Shown here: positions 11,381-21,176 of the stretch, in pieces
How positions within the stretch are numbered: the stretch's first letter is position 1
Layout: the number at the start of each line of letters is the position of its first letter
Source of the DNA: Heracleum sosnowskyi
Taxonomy: Eukaryota > Streptophyta > Magnoliopsida > Apiales > Apiaceae
Length of the DNA stretch: 64,000 bases
Direction of reading: 5' to 3'
Assembly (NCBI GenBank): GCA_030848705.1
Contig: CM061242.1
Coordinates: 65,235,064-65,299,063, forward strand
The notes under the pieces: model-generated
Told to the model about the DNA's origin: nothing
Seen by the model: the letters and a program-made list of their open reading frames with translations, nothing else
The model's database searches: none
Translations under genes and position numbers: made by a program

Positions 11381-13103
11381 TACTTTTAACACGTTTTAAA
11401 ATGAGTTGTATTATTTAAAGTTTATCCTCGACCTTCAATAATTACGAAGGATATTCTAAGCTGTACTATTAATTATTTTAAATCAAGGGGAGGTTCCCAA
11501 ACACTGTTTTTCCATTTAAATCTATCTTTTAAGAGCATTTAAATACTCGCTCAACTACCAAAAATATGGGGAACCTGATTTAAGTGACTGCTACTCATTT
11601 TAAACTCTCAACTCAAAACTGTCAGGGGACAGATATTTTCTCGGAGCAATTTAATTGCTGCAAGTCAAATGTTGTGTTACTACCTCAACGATCGAGGAGT
11701 AAATTGATGGAACAAGTCGATATCCATTAACAAGCAATAGCTTGGGAAATATTGGAGAATCTTCCTTTCCAACCTAGATATAACTACTTAGTGGAGTCGT
11801 ATCAACAAGTATTACACTTGGGGAAAGGAGGACGATCTTTACGTTTCAGAGTCACGGATTTCATCCGAACTATGAGTGGTGTAAGAGGTCCAGTTGCGCC
11901 GACCCATCCATTTTATTGCCCCAAATGGGCCGGGAGATCCGGGAAGGCGGTAGACAATGTCAGGCTATCGTGATTCTTCCATCTACATGTAGAAAACATA
12001 TTTTTGTTGTACGACCTGCTACTGATCATAGTAAGGTTGGGACAACGGGCGCGGTAGCAACTCCGTTATTAGTTCATTATCCAATTTTGGATATTCCTGC
12101 AACATGTATTGGGGAGAAGAACCGATCATGTTGACAGGGGGTCGAAAAGTATTCAAAGAAAATGAAGTTGCAATAAATCCTTGTAACTTCATCTTTTATT
12201 TTATGAGTTATGACTCTGATAAAACCTTACTCAGATTATATATGCATAAGTGGATTTTGGGTTACGGAAACCTTATATTAATTTTCCTCGTAACTTCATC
12301 TTTTATATTATGCTAGTATTTTATCCGTTTAATGCCTAGCATGTGGTTATAAAGATATTGAACGGTATGGTATTTTGAATCAATAAATAGGCTTTAAGCC
12401 TTGATTCTAATGATGACCTCTATTTTAAAAAGATATGTCTTGAGTCTTGGTTTACCATACTGATACCAAGGATTTTCCTAAAGGATTTACGAAGAGTATT
12501 TGAGTATGATTATAAGTCATACGGTATTTTAAACGGTATACTATTTTGGGGTTAGACCCTAGTAGTGATAAAAGTTTTCATCCCATATGGATTATCTCCC
12601 TAAAAGGTTTAAAGATTTAAACTGGGATAGATTTCTTGTTGAGCACTATTAGCTCATTCTTGCTTTATTAAATCTTTCAGCCTGAGGAAAACATTGCCGA
12701 ATCCACCTCGTGTTACGAGAGCAAGGGAATGGAGAGAACACCCTGGAGTTAGTTGATGCAGGATGGATACTATCGGTGTGAGCAGAATAGTTGTAGCTTG
12801 AATTAGTGAGAATTATTTTGAGTGGGTTTGCATTACTAAACCTTGTATAGAATTGTGAGGTCTATTATTGTAACCTCAGGTAAAGGTTGTAAATAATAGA
12901 TGAGATCATGGATAGTACATTTGGATTGTAATAACAAATGTTACTTATTGTTGCTCATTTCCAAGGATATAACTTGTGTGTGTGTGCGTAAATGATTGGG
13001 GTCTTTGGAGTTGTATTAGAAGATTGTTGTAAGTAATTCAGGTATGGTATATTGATGGAGCGTGACAACCCAGATTCCGGACGCCGGATCTGGGGGTGTT
13101 ACA

Positions 13104-14137
13104 CACCTTCTCCACAGCAGGGGAGCCATCTCCAGCCTTCTTCCGTTTGGAAACCCTTTCAACTTCCACCACCACAGCTTTAGATGCGTGGTCCTCCCTC
13201 CTCTTGAAAATAGCGCCCAAAGCAGCTTTGGCTGAAAGGAAAAGACAAAAGTTACTATCACATTATATGATAACAAGTTGGAATAAAAGAAAGAAAGTTA
13301 AAGTTATGTACCCCGAGGTTCAAGGGTACTAAGCCCCATTGCTTGAAGGTTATCCTCGGAAATTAGGAGATTGCAATGATGCAGGCAATCACCTGTCAGG
13401 AGTTGAATTGCCGCAAGATCATCTACCCCTAATTTGAGGGACCTTAAAGAACCATCTGTAGCCCTTGTGAAGTGAGGACAAAAATAATTGTTCCAATCAT
13501 CCCCATCTAAGTAAATATAGAACCACTCTTTTTTCCACAAGGGAAGAGAGTCGGGAGAAGAACCGGAAACGAAGCAACTACGATTTAAAGTTCGATATTG
13601 AATCTTAACCCAACCTATATCGTCTGGAGCATTTACAAATTTAAAGAGATATCAGAATACTGACACGTTGGGCTCTACCCTATGTTTCATACATTGGGCT
13701 AAAAAACAATAAATGAAGCGCCACCCATTGGGCATTAGTTGAGTGGGACAAATTTGGACCTCAGCTAATAAACGAAGAACAAAAGGGTGAGGAGGAAGGC
13801 GAAAACCCGAATAAAATGTTTCTTTGTACATCCTAATGGCCCCAGGCTTAGGATAGCAGGCCCTATCGTTTAGGCCGGGAGCTACGGCCCTATAAGGGGC
13901 CTTTATACCAAAAAGAACTGAAATATCATCAACCCTACTTTGTTTGTATTTAGAAGAAATGTTATGGGCCTCTAAATGAAGAATATTGGGAAAAACATCC
14001 CCAAAATCAGAAAGTAAATCTCTAAGAGAAAAAACGTTTGCATGAACTAGAGATTTTGGAGGTGGATTACCTCGGTTTGCTCTAGCAGGGCGAGAGGGCT
14101 GAGATAGCTGGGATTGAGATAAGCTTGAATCCGCCAT
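13104..14137 (-). pseudogene. Antisense extra ORF of the Tat-type element, two exons, one nonsense codon, 3' end lost
   Basis: The gene runs opposite to its host retrotransposon. Exon 1 starts at ATG 14137-14135 (MADSSLSQSQLS) and runs to 13312. Exon 2 runs from 13231 to the Tekay insertion at 13104. The joined frame is continuous across the 80-bp intron. One TGA at 13654-13652 interrupts exon 1, yet the same frame continues with family-like residues ('WKKEWFYIYLDGDDW'). The middle block 'FRLPPHPFVLRLL.E..I.PTQL.PNGWRF' resembles the plant 'putative gypsy type transposon' domain (Transposase_28-like), which I recall from extra ORFs of Tat-lineage elements. Exon 2 is Lys/Arg-rich ('KRREDHASK', 'ERVSKRKK'), possibly nuclear. 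Function is unknown. Confidence 0.75.
13232..13311 (-). other. Intron in the antisense extra ORF (80 bp)
   Basis: On the minus strand the donor is GG|GTACATAA and the acceptor is TTTTCCTTTCAG|CC after a pyrimidine-rich tract. Splicing joins a phase-1 exon end to exon 2 and keeps the frame (..LEPR-A-KAALGAIFKRR). Without splicing the frame stops five bases into the intron. Confidence 0.75.
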
Positions 14138-14340
14138 TAAAATCCTTCCAAAGAATGCTTGAACCCAGAAATCTTGACGGAGAAGATAAAGATTTAAACA
14201 GAAACTGGAAAAACGCACGGTGGTTGGATGCCGAAAATCGCTTTGCCGCAGAACCCTAGCAGAGCTTTTTTAAGGAAAGTTTCTGAGAAAAATTTAGTAG
14301 AACGACTTTGAAGTGTGAAAAACAGAAGTTCTACTCTACT

Positions 14341-14350
14341 CAATTTATAG
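14341..14350 (-). promoter_or_regulatory. TATA box of the antisense gene
   Basis: The minus strand reads CTATAAATTG, 205 bp upstream of the ATG. A matching promoter and leader with nearly the same spacing (209 bp) exists in the related element at 25971-26182. Confidence 0.75.
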
Positions 14351-14620
14351 GAATTACAGCCGGTGATAACGTTCAAATGAACCGTCTATAGACGGTAAAT
14401 GGACCAAGAACATGTCATTGGGCCTCTTACAGGCGAGAAGCCCAAACAAATTCAAATTTTGAATTGCAAGTTCTATAAGAACCTAGAAAATTGATAGGCG
14501 GGAGACCCGTATAAATTCGAATTGAAAGTTCTAGAAGAGTCTAGAATATTCAACATATGAAAAAATAGATATGGGTTAAATTTAACCGAACAAAGGAAAA
14601 AGGCCCGACATAAGGCCCAA

Positions 14621-15300
14621 CTTCTAAAAAGCACGCCCAGGAGACATAGTTTCTAGGCGTGGCAACCTAGAACGTCTCCTAGGCGGGGATACCAACGCCA
14701 AGAAACTATTTAAGGCAAGCTTCTAAAAAGCACGCCCAGGAGACATAGTTTCTAGGCGTGGCAACCTAGAACGTCTCCTAGGCGGGGATACCAACGCCAA
14801 GAAACTATTTAAGGCAAGCTTCTAAAAGCACGCCCAGGAGACATAGTTTCTAGGCGTGGCAACCTAGAACGTCTCCTAGGCGGGGATACCAACGCCAAGA
14901 AACTATTTAAGGCAAGCTTCTAAAAAGCACGCCCAGGAGACATAGTTTCTAGGCGTGGCAACCTAGAACGTCTCCTAGACGGGGATACCAACGCCAAGAA
15001 ACTATTTAAGGCAAGCTTCTAAAAAGCACGCCCAGGAGACATAGTTTCTAGGCGTGGCAACCTAGAACGTTTCCTAGGCGGGGATACCAACGCCAAGAAA
15101 CTAATTAAGGAAAGCTTCTATAAAGCACGCCCAGGAGGCATAGTTTCTAGGCGTGGCAACCTAGAACGCCTCCTAGGCGGGGGTACGCACGCCCAGAAGC
15201 TCTTTGAGCCAATTTTGCAAGACCCACGCCCAGGAGACATAGTTTCTAGGCGTGGAAACCTAGAATGTCTCCTAGGCGGGGGTACCCACGCCCAGAACAC
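14621..15300 (+). repeat. Tandem array, 99-bp unit, about 7 copies
   Basis: Units begin with CTTCTAAAAAGCACGCCCAG at 14621, 14720, 14819, 14917, 15016 and 15115, plus a diverged copy at about 15222. Each holds GGAGAC...GTCTCC and CCTAGG-like halves that can fold back. The array lies between the antisense gene's promoter and the PPT. Tandem arrays in the 3' untranslated region are known for Tat/Ogre-type elements. Confidence 0.92.
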
Positions 15301-15387
15301 AATTTACCTGCCTTTTTCAGAAAAATAAAAAGAGTTCGAGGAAAAACACGCAATAACTTCTACGAAAACCCCGGAAGATTTTCCCAG

Positions 15388-15402
15388 AAGTTGGGGGACA
15401 AA
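15388..15402 (+). promoter_or_regulatory. Polypurine tract of the Tat-type remnant
   Basis: AAGTTGGGGGACAAA directly precedes the LTR start TGATATGG. The other Tat-type element has the same sequence with one changed base at 25069-25083 on the minus strand. Confidence 0.85.
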
Positions 15403-15898
15403 TGATATGGACAGAAAAGTAATTATAGAAATATAATTAATGATTCGTTGGAAAAGCCCCGTATTTAAGGCCTGATACCCTAATTATTCATTAATTTCGT
15501 AATTAATGAATAGGGAAAATATACAGCTCATAAAAAGAGTCCAAAATATGGTAAATTGGTCAAAGAAGGATCCAGAATCCCAGTTAATGAGTCATAGCAT
15601 TTATCAACAAGGAAAAGACTTATCCTGCAAGCAATACAATGCTTATCCAATATCAAAAAGGAGACTTATTCGGTAAGACTCCTAAACATACCATAAATAC
15701 TAGGCTCCAGATGCCTATATAAGGTCTGTGATCCTACAATCAGAACTACGTCTTTGGCTTGATTCTCAATAACGATTTGAGATACGTAGGCATCTTGTGA
15801 GGACCGATTTAGTCTCGAAACACAAGTGCAGCCATTAAAGCTCGAAGCTCATTAAACCTTAGCATTAAATACACAAGTACGTTTTTTAATCCACAACA
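15403..15898 (+). repeat. 3' LTR of the Tat-type remnant (496 bp)
   Basis: Runs TGATATGG...CCACAACA. Its last 150 bases match the ends of the LTRs at 24255 and 52867 closely, in inverted orientation. Confidence 0.88.
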
Positions 15899-16924
15899 GA
15901 TTCATAATAAAAAGATAAATGTGTCGACAATTCTCACAAAATTAATTAATTTAAACATCGTCAACTTTATTGTCAAAAACGTGAAATTTTATATATACAA
16001 ATCTTGCGTTTTATAAGTTTTCATGTAATTAAAAAGGATACCCGTGTTGATAATTCTCACAAAATTAATTAATATAAATATCGTTAAATTTATTGTCAAA
16101 AGAACAAAAATTTATAAACACAAATTTTATCTTTTATAAATTAAAATCTATAAAATATTAATAACAAAAATAAATATATTAATATAAATATATTTTATTT
16201 AAAATAACTTTAAAACATAATAAATTTTTTAGAGCGTGGGCAAAAATCCCTAATTGTATTAATTGTTGAATACTGCATTTAGTAAAAGTTTTTGGTATTT
16301 AGCGATTATGCATTATAAACTCAAAATTATATCTTTATATATAATTGGAGTAAAGAGGTTAACATTGTATGGTATGGTATGTCGTCAGGGTAGATTTGTC
16401 ATATTAGTAAATATATTTTTTAAATTGTATTAAAAAAATTAAAAAAAATCTTTAGATACAATTGGAGTAAAGGGGTTAACGTGTTATGGCGTGGTCGTCA
16501 CGGCAGATTTGTCATTTTGAAAATATTATTAATAAATATATTTTTTTAATTATATTAAAAAAATTAAAAAATTAAAAAATTATACATTTTATTGCAAAAA
16601 TTATGAATAAGAATTATAGATATTATGTTTTCGAGAAAAATAAGAGATTAATTATATATAATGTAATGAAGTTATTGTGCAAAAAAATAGATAGAATGTA
16701 AATTTAATAATTTTAAAATTAGGAAAACATGAAATTTCAAGCAAAAAATATAATAAAAATAAAAATAATAAAGATTAATGTCAAAATTTTAAGTATCATC
16801 GACTTAACGAGTTTGTGAACACTATTTTAAAGTTGTTTTAAAATCAAAATAAAATTTAATTTAACATAAAAAAGTTAATATAGAATATATATATAAAATA
16901 TCGGGTATAAAGCTAGTATATGAA
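15899..16924. other. AT-rich intergenic DNA with two local duplications
   Basis: No gene is visible. About 130 bp is duplicated in tandem at 15912-16160 (both halves contain TTCTCACAAAATTAATTAAT). A block of about 125 bp is duplicated at 16335-16560 (both contain ATTGGAGTAAAG.GGTTAAC). A TATA-like TATATATAAAATA lies at about 16886-16898. Confidence 0.7.
16886..16898 (+). promoter_or_regulatory. Possible TATA box of the PPR gene
   Basis: TATATATAAAATA is the only TATA-like sequence close to the gene. It lies 27 bp upstream of the first ATG, so transcription could start at or after that ATG. In AT-rich DNA this is weak evidence. Confidence 0.35.
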
Positions 16925-18760
16925 ATGAGTACAAGAAAAGCGAATAACATGAGTTTGCATTGGTATGTATGTAATAAGCAGATGTTGTGCATCCAAAGGT
17001 ACTTGCATTTGAGTTTCACCAAGTTGCCATTTGCATTTCCCCCCACCATTTTTTGTCATGCACCCTTGTCAACTTGCGTTGACAATAATACTTATTATAG
17101 TGTAGACTATGAAGAATTGAATTACTCAAATTTGTTGCGAAAATGCACTGAATCTTCAAGCTTAATCCATGGCAGAGCGGTCCATGCCAAGTTTATTAAA
17201 GCTGCAATTCACTCTTCCTCATTGTATCTCCACAATTTTCTACTTAATATGTATGTAAAATGTGGTGATCTTAAAAATGGTCTTCAGCTGTTTGATGAAA
17301 TGCACCACAGAAATGTTGTTTCATGGACTGCTGTTATTTCTGGTTTTGTTCAACATGCTAGACCCTTTGATGCTCTTTTCTTGTTTTCCCAGATGCACAA
17401 CAGTGGTACTAAGCCTAATGGCTTCACTTTTGTTAGTGTTCTTCAAGCTTCTTCTTTCTCTAGTAGCTTGATACCTGTGTACCAAGTTTATGCCTCCATT
17501 CTCAAGGTTGGGTTGATTTCAAATATTTACTTGGTCAATGCTTTTTTGACTGCGTTATTGCGCCATAATGAGTTTGATGAAGCTTTGAATGTTTTTGAGA
17601 ATTGTTGGAATAGGGATATTGTTTCTTGGAATGCCATGATGTCTGGTTATTTGCAGCATTCCTATTCTGATGTTCCAGGATTTTGGTGTAGGATGATTCG
17701 GGAAGGGGTGATACCTGATAATTTCACGTTTGCAAGTGTACTCACTTCTTTGGCTGCACTTACTGATCTTAGTTTAGGCTTGCAAGTTCACGCGCGGCTT
17801 GCTAAGTCTGGTCATGGAAATGAGATGTGTGTAGGCAATTCCTTGGTCGATATGTACTTGAAAAGCCAAAAACTGGACGATGGTTGGAAAGCTTTTAAAG
17901 AAATGCCTTGCAGAGATGTGCACACTTGGACTCAAGTGGCAGCTGGATGTTTAAATTGTGGTGAACCGAGAAAAGCACTAGACATTGTAGAAGAGATGAG
18001 GGAGATAGGAGTAAAACCAAACAAGTTCACTCTTGTTACAGCTCTTAATGCATGTGCTAATTTTGCTTCTTTAGAGGAAGGAAAAAAGTTTCATGCTTTG
18101 ATGATTAAGCTTGATAATGAAGTTGATGTGTGTGTGGATAATGCTTTGTTGGATATGTATGCAAAATGTGGATTAATGGATAGAGCGTTAAGCGTTTTTC
18201 GATCAATGAAGGAAAGGACAGTTGTTTCGTGGACGACAATGATAATGGGGTATGCACAAAATGGGGATGCAAGAAAAGCTTTAGATATTTACAGTGATAT
18301 GAGGTTGGAAGGTCCAGAACCTAATTATATTACTTTCATTTGTGTACTTTATGCATGTAGCCTGGGAGGATATATTGATGAAGCTTGGACACATATATCT
18401 TCCATGACAGATGACTACGGCATCTCACCTGGAGAAGATCACTATGCATGCATGGTAAATCTCTTAGGCCTAGCTGGGCGTACAAAAGAAGCTGAGGCCT
18501 TAATCCTAAATATGCCATCTAAACCAGGGGTTTTAGTTTGGCAGACTTTACTTGGTGCATGTCGGCTTCATGGGGATATTGACACTGCAACTCGTGCAGC
18601 AGAGCATGCTTTAAATTTAGACAGACATACTCCTTCAACTTATGTATTGTTAAGTAACACGTTTGCTGATACGAGCAATTGGGATGCTGTTGGAACACTG
18701 AGAGAACTAATGGGAAGTCGGGATGTTAAGAAGAGGTTGGGCTCTAGCTGGATTAGCTAA
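16925..18760 (+). CDS. Pentatricopeptide repeat protein, PLS class, E-type C-terminus (611 aa)
   Basis: This is the only host gene I recognise. One uninterrupted exon encodes a hydrophobic, Arg/Lys-containing N-terminus of about 50 residues that could target an organelle. PPR repeats then run from about residue 65 to 530. Repeated PLS signatures include 'NVVSWTAVISGFVQ', 'DIVSWNAMMSGYLQ', 'VVSWTTMIMGYAQNG' and 'NALLDMYAKCG'. The last 80 residues ('VLVWQTLLGACRLHGD', 'STYVLLSNTFADTSNWD') match the E domain. The protein ends at 'KKRLGSSWIS', where E+/DYW proteins normally continue with 'EV..', so there is no DYW domain. PLS proteins act in chloroplast or mitochondrial RNA editing or processing; the target RNA is unknown. 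In-frame ATGs at 16949 and 16982 are alternative starts. Confidence 0.93.
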   Translation: MSTRKANNMSLHWYVCNKQMLCIQRYLHLSFTKLPFAFPPTIFCHAPLSTCVDNNTYYSVDYEELNYSNLLRKCTESSSLIHGRAVHAKFIKAAIHSSSLYLHNFLLNMYVKCGDLKNGLQLFDEMHHRNVVSWTAVISGFVQHARPFDALFLFSQMHNSGTKPNGFTFVSVLQASSFSSSLIPVYQVYASILKVGLISNIYLVNAFLTALLRHNEFDEALNVFENCWNRDIVSWNAMMSGYLQHSYSDVPGFWCRMIREGVIPDNFTFASVLTSLAALTDLSLGLQVHARLAKSGHGNEMCVGNSLVDMYLKSQKLDDGWKAFKEMPCRDVHTWTQVAAGCLNCGEPRKALDIVEEMREIGVKPNKFTLVTALNACANFASLEEGKKFHALMIKLDNEVDVCVDNALLDMYAKCGLMDRALSVFRSMKERTVVSWTTMIMGYAQNGDARKALDIYSDMRLEGPEPNYITFICVLYACSLGGYIDEAWTHISSMTDDYGISPGEDHYACMVNLLGLAGRTKEAEALILNMPSKPGVLVWQTLLGACRLHGDIDTATRAAEHALNLDRHTPSTYVLLSNTFADTSNWDAVGTLRELMGSRDVKKRLGSSWIS

Positions 18761-19059
18761 ATGGAGGTAAAAAAAAACAAGATGCAACAGCTTGGTTGAA
18801 ATCCCGAGGATTGAATATTCTTTGAATCCATTTATATGTATACAACTGCTTGAGAGGTTTAAATTTTTTCAACTTTACAAAAATTAAATTGTTTTAATAC
18901 ACAATTATCCATACAATGTATATTATTTCTTTGAATTCATACTAAAATTATATACATTAACACTTTTACATCAAAAATTTACTTATAAATTTAATAAAAT
19001 TATTTATTTCTATAAATATCTTCTATAATCCGAAAATCATACCTGCCACTTAAAAATAA
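18761..19059. other. PPR gene 3' flank
   Basis: AT-rich, no ORF. After the stop codon the same frame would read MEVKKNKMQQLG and stop again. I see no clear polyadenylation signal beyond general AT-richness. Confidence 0.5.
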
Positions 19060-21176
19060 CTAGGGTAAAAGCTCGTGTGAGGCACGTGCATTGCAATAAT
19101 TTCTCGCACGAAATTGTTTATATATTGAGATAATTTTGTAATTTAAAATTCGAAAAAGGATAATATTTCGATTTTATCTCATATTTTAATAGTATTTTTG
19201 TAATATGGCATAACAATTACATTAACCAGATATTTTATAACTTGATTAAATTTCATAAAATTTGGATAAATATTCATACGATAATAATCGCATGATTACA
19301 TTTAATTGATAAAATATTAATATGATTTTCGATGATGAAACTTTATAATAATATGGTTTTTGATGACGAAATTTTATCAAATTGAACATTTGAGTATAAA
19401 ATAAATAAATATTTTTGAAAATTGTCAATATATAACATAGGCAATGTGATTTTAACTTAGTTAGAGTACATTTATAAAGAATCGATATATACGTAAGGCG
19501 AAAACATATTATGAAACTATTAATATTATATGAAAGTCCTCCTTGCGGTGTATAGCTCATTTTTTTATATATTACATACATATTTTTTACATTTTTAAAC
19601 TCAAATGTTTAGTTTTAGTCTAAAATTTATTACACAATATCAAAATTCTATTTTAAAATTTTGGTAAATTGAAACAGTTTTTATCTTATAATATGAATTA
19701 TTTTTTAACTCGACTTGAATTTTTACAAATATTTTTATCAATGTAAATTATAATTAGACGACCTTAATGACTGTGCATCAACATAATATTTAAAATGAAA
19801 CTTTTTGGTTTCATCATAGGTTGATCTAAGTATATGTTATAACTCAAACATCATATATTAGGTTGATTATTTGATCAATTTAGTATATTATTTAAAATTC
19901 ATATTATCATACTTTGAGTTATAGTCTAATTGGTCATTACGAATAATTATTGCAATTTTGTAATATTTGTAATTCAAAAAAACATATATTTTTTATTTTA
20001 TATTGAATATTAATTATGTTATTTTTTATATATACAACATAAATCTTATTTTTGGAGTTCTCATTTTTTTAAACATAAATTCAATTATTTTAGTTTCTTT
20101 TAATATATATGTTTTTAGATCAATCACACTTTTAAATCGCTGAAAGTCTAAATAGTTGGTCGACCAAAAATCTCTAATATGACTCGTGTATTTAAAATTT
20201 TATATACAGAAAAATTATGCGAGACAATCATTTATTATGTATAATTTTATAAAAAAAAATTAAATATTTCTTAAAAAAAATTAATTTTTTTATTTCAATA
20301 GTTTAATATCTACATATAGAAGAATGTAAATAAATTCATATTTTTTTAGGTTTCGATTACATTTATGTATAATTTTATATTATTTAAATTTATTTTTATA
20401 TCAATCATTTAAAATGACAAAAGAGAAATATAGAGTATACTCAATCCATTAAAATATTTTTTTGGAATATATAATATGCAACATTCTATAAATAATATAA
20501 ACCATCGTTTTATTTACTCAAAAGTAAAAATAAAAAAAAGGTAAAAGAGAAGAAAATGTGATTTATGTAAAAATATTTTTAAAGAAAACTCAAAATAACG
20601 TATAGTATAATGGTTATGGTATGAGTTTGATTAGAGAAGGTTAGTAGTTCGATTTTCAACACTAACATAATTTCATCTACTCTTTGCATAAATATAAAAG
20701 AGAAAGCATTTTTTGTAATTTTTTAACATATAGGAGCAAAATCGTAAATTCATGGGTATTAAAATGACATATATCAATCATTTAAATTGACAAAATAGAA
20801 TTGTAGATCATGCTCAATCGATAAAAATATTTTTTGTAATTATATATTGTGCAATATTCTAGAAATAATATAAATCAATATTTATTTACTCTATAATAAA
20901 AATAAAAATAAAAGATGGGAGAATATGTGGTTTATCTATTAAGATTTTGAAAGTAAACTCAAAACAAAGTGTAGAACAATGGTTGTGGTGTAAGTTTGAG
21001 TGTAGAAGGTCATAGGTCCAATTCTCAAGACTAACATATTTAATTTAATTTTTGCATAAACATTAAAGGGGTGGCATTTTTGTAATTTTTCAAAAAACAG
21101 GGGCAAAATTGTAACTTCACAAGCATTAAAGTGGCACTTTGTGCCCTTATGTTGTCATTTAATATATAGTAATAGA
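19060..21176 (-). mobile_element. Probable non-autonomous Helitron (2117 bp)
   Basis: On the minus strand it starts TCTATTACTATATATTAAATG at 21176, preceded by A. It ends at 19060 with a short hairpin (CGTG at 19074-19077 against CACG at 19083-19086), about ten bases and CTAG, followed by T. A|TC...hairpin...CTAG|T is the Helitron signature. No Rep/helicase or other gene is inside. It contains a tandem duplication of about 370 bp (20398-21135). The boundaries are inferred from termini only. Confidence 0.6.
20398..21135. repeat. Tandem duplication of about 370 bp inside the Helitron
   Basis: Copies start with TATATCAATCATTTAAA at 20398 and 20769 and run in parallel, with many substitutions, to about 20768 and 21135. 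Each copy holds a segment ending in a B-box-like TTCGATTTTC or TCCAATTCTC that resembles a decayed tRNA-type promoter. Confidence 0.75.

Larger units (their letters stand above)
1682..13103 (+). mobile_element. Tekay/Del-like Ty3/Gypsy retrotransposon with very long LTRs and dead coding region
   Basis: The order on the plus strand is 5' LTR (its first part displaced by the left Copia), PBS 4063-4074, degenerate gag-pol 4059-8393, PPT 8381-8393 and 3' LTR 8394-13103. The TGTAATAACCCC..GTTACA ends, the Met-type PBS and the chromovirus-like RT support the Tekay/Del assignment. Long LTRs are known in that lineage. The right edge falls inside exon 2 of the antisense gene of a Tat-type element, so the expected target duplication is CACCT (13104-13108); the left partner is off-window. 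Confidence 0.85.
8394..13103 (+). repeat. 3' LTR of the Tekay-like element (4710 bp)
   Basis: Runs from TGTAATAACCCC after the PPT to GTTACA at 13103. Its last 2377 bp match the visible part of the 5' LTR. A TATA box is at 8831-8838, leaving a very long R-U5. The first 2.3 kb (8394-10726) contain no ORF with recognisable similarity. The 7-copy AT-rich array sits at 11043-11380. The LTR end GGATCTGGGGGTGTTACA is mirrored in another Tekay-like LTR at 55963 on the other strand. Confidence 0.85.
13104..15898 (+). mobile_element. Tat-type Gypsy element, 3' remnant (antisense gene, tandem array, PPT, LTR)
   Basis: The PPT and LTR match those of the 24255-53683 element, so the family relation is direct; the orientation is opposite. 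The gag-pol part is missing to the left because the Tekay-like element inserted at 13103. Kept parts, in order, are an antisense gene (minus strand), its promoter, a 99-bp tandem array, PPT and 3' LTR. Its LTR is 496 bp against 814 bp in the other element, mainly because it lacks the duplicated block near 24590-24710. Confidence 0.85.

Noticed and set aside
14621..15300. Regularly spaced repeats resembling a CRISPR array
   Set aside because: Units of 99 bp abut with no unique spacers, in plant DNA next to a retrotransposon PPT; it is a tandem repeat.
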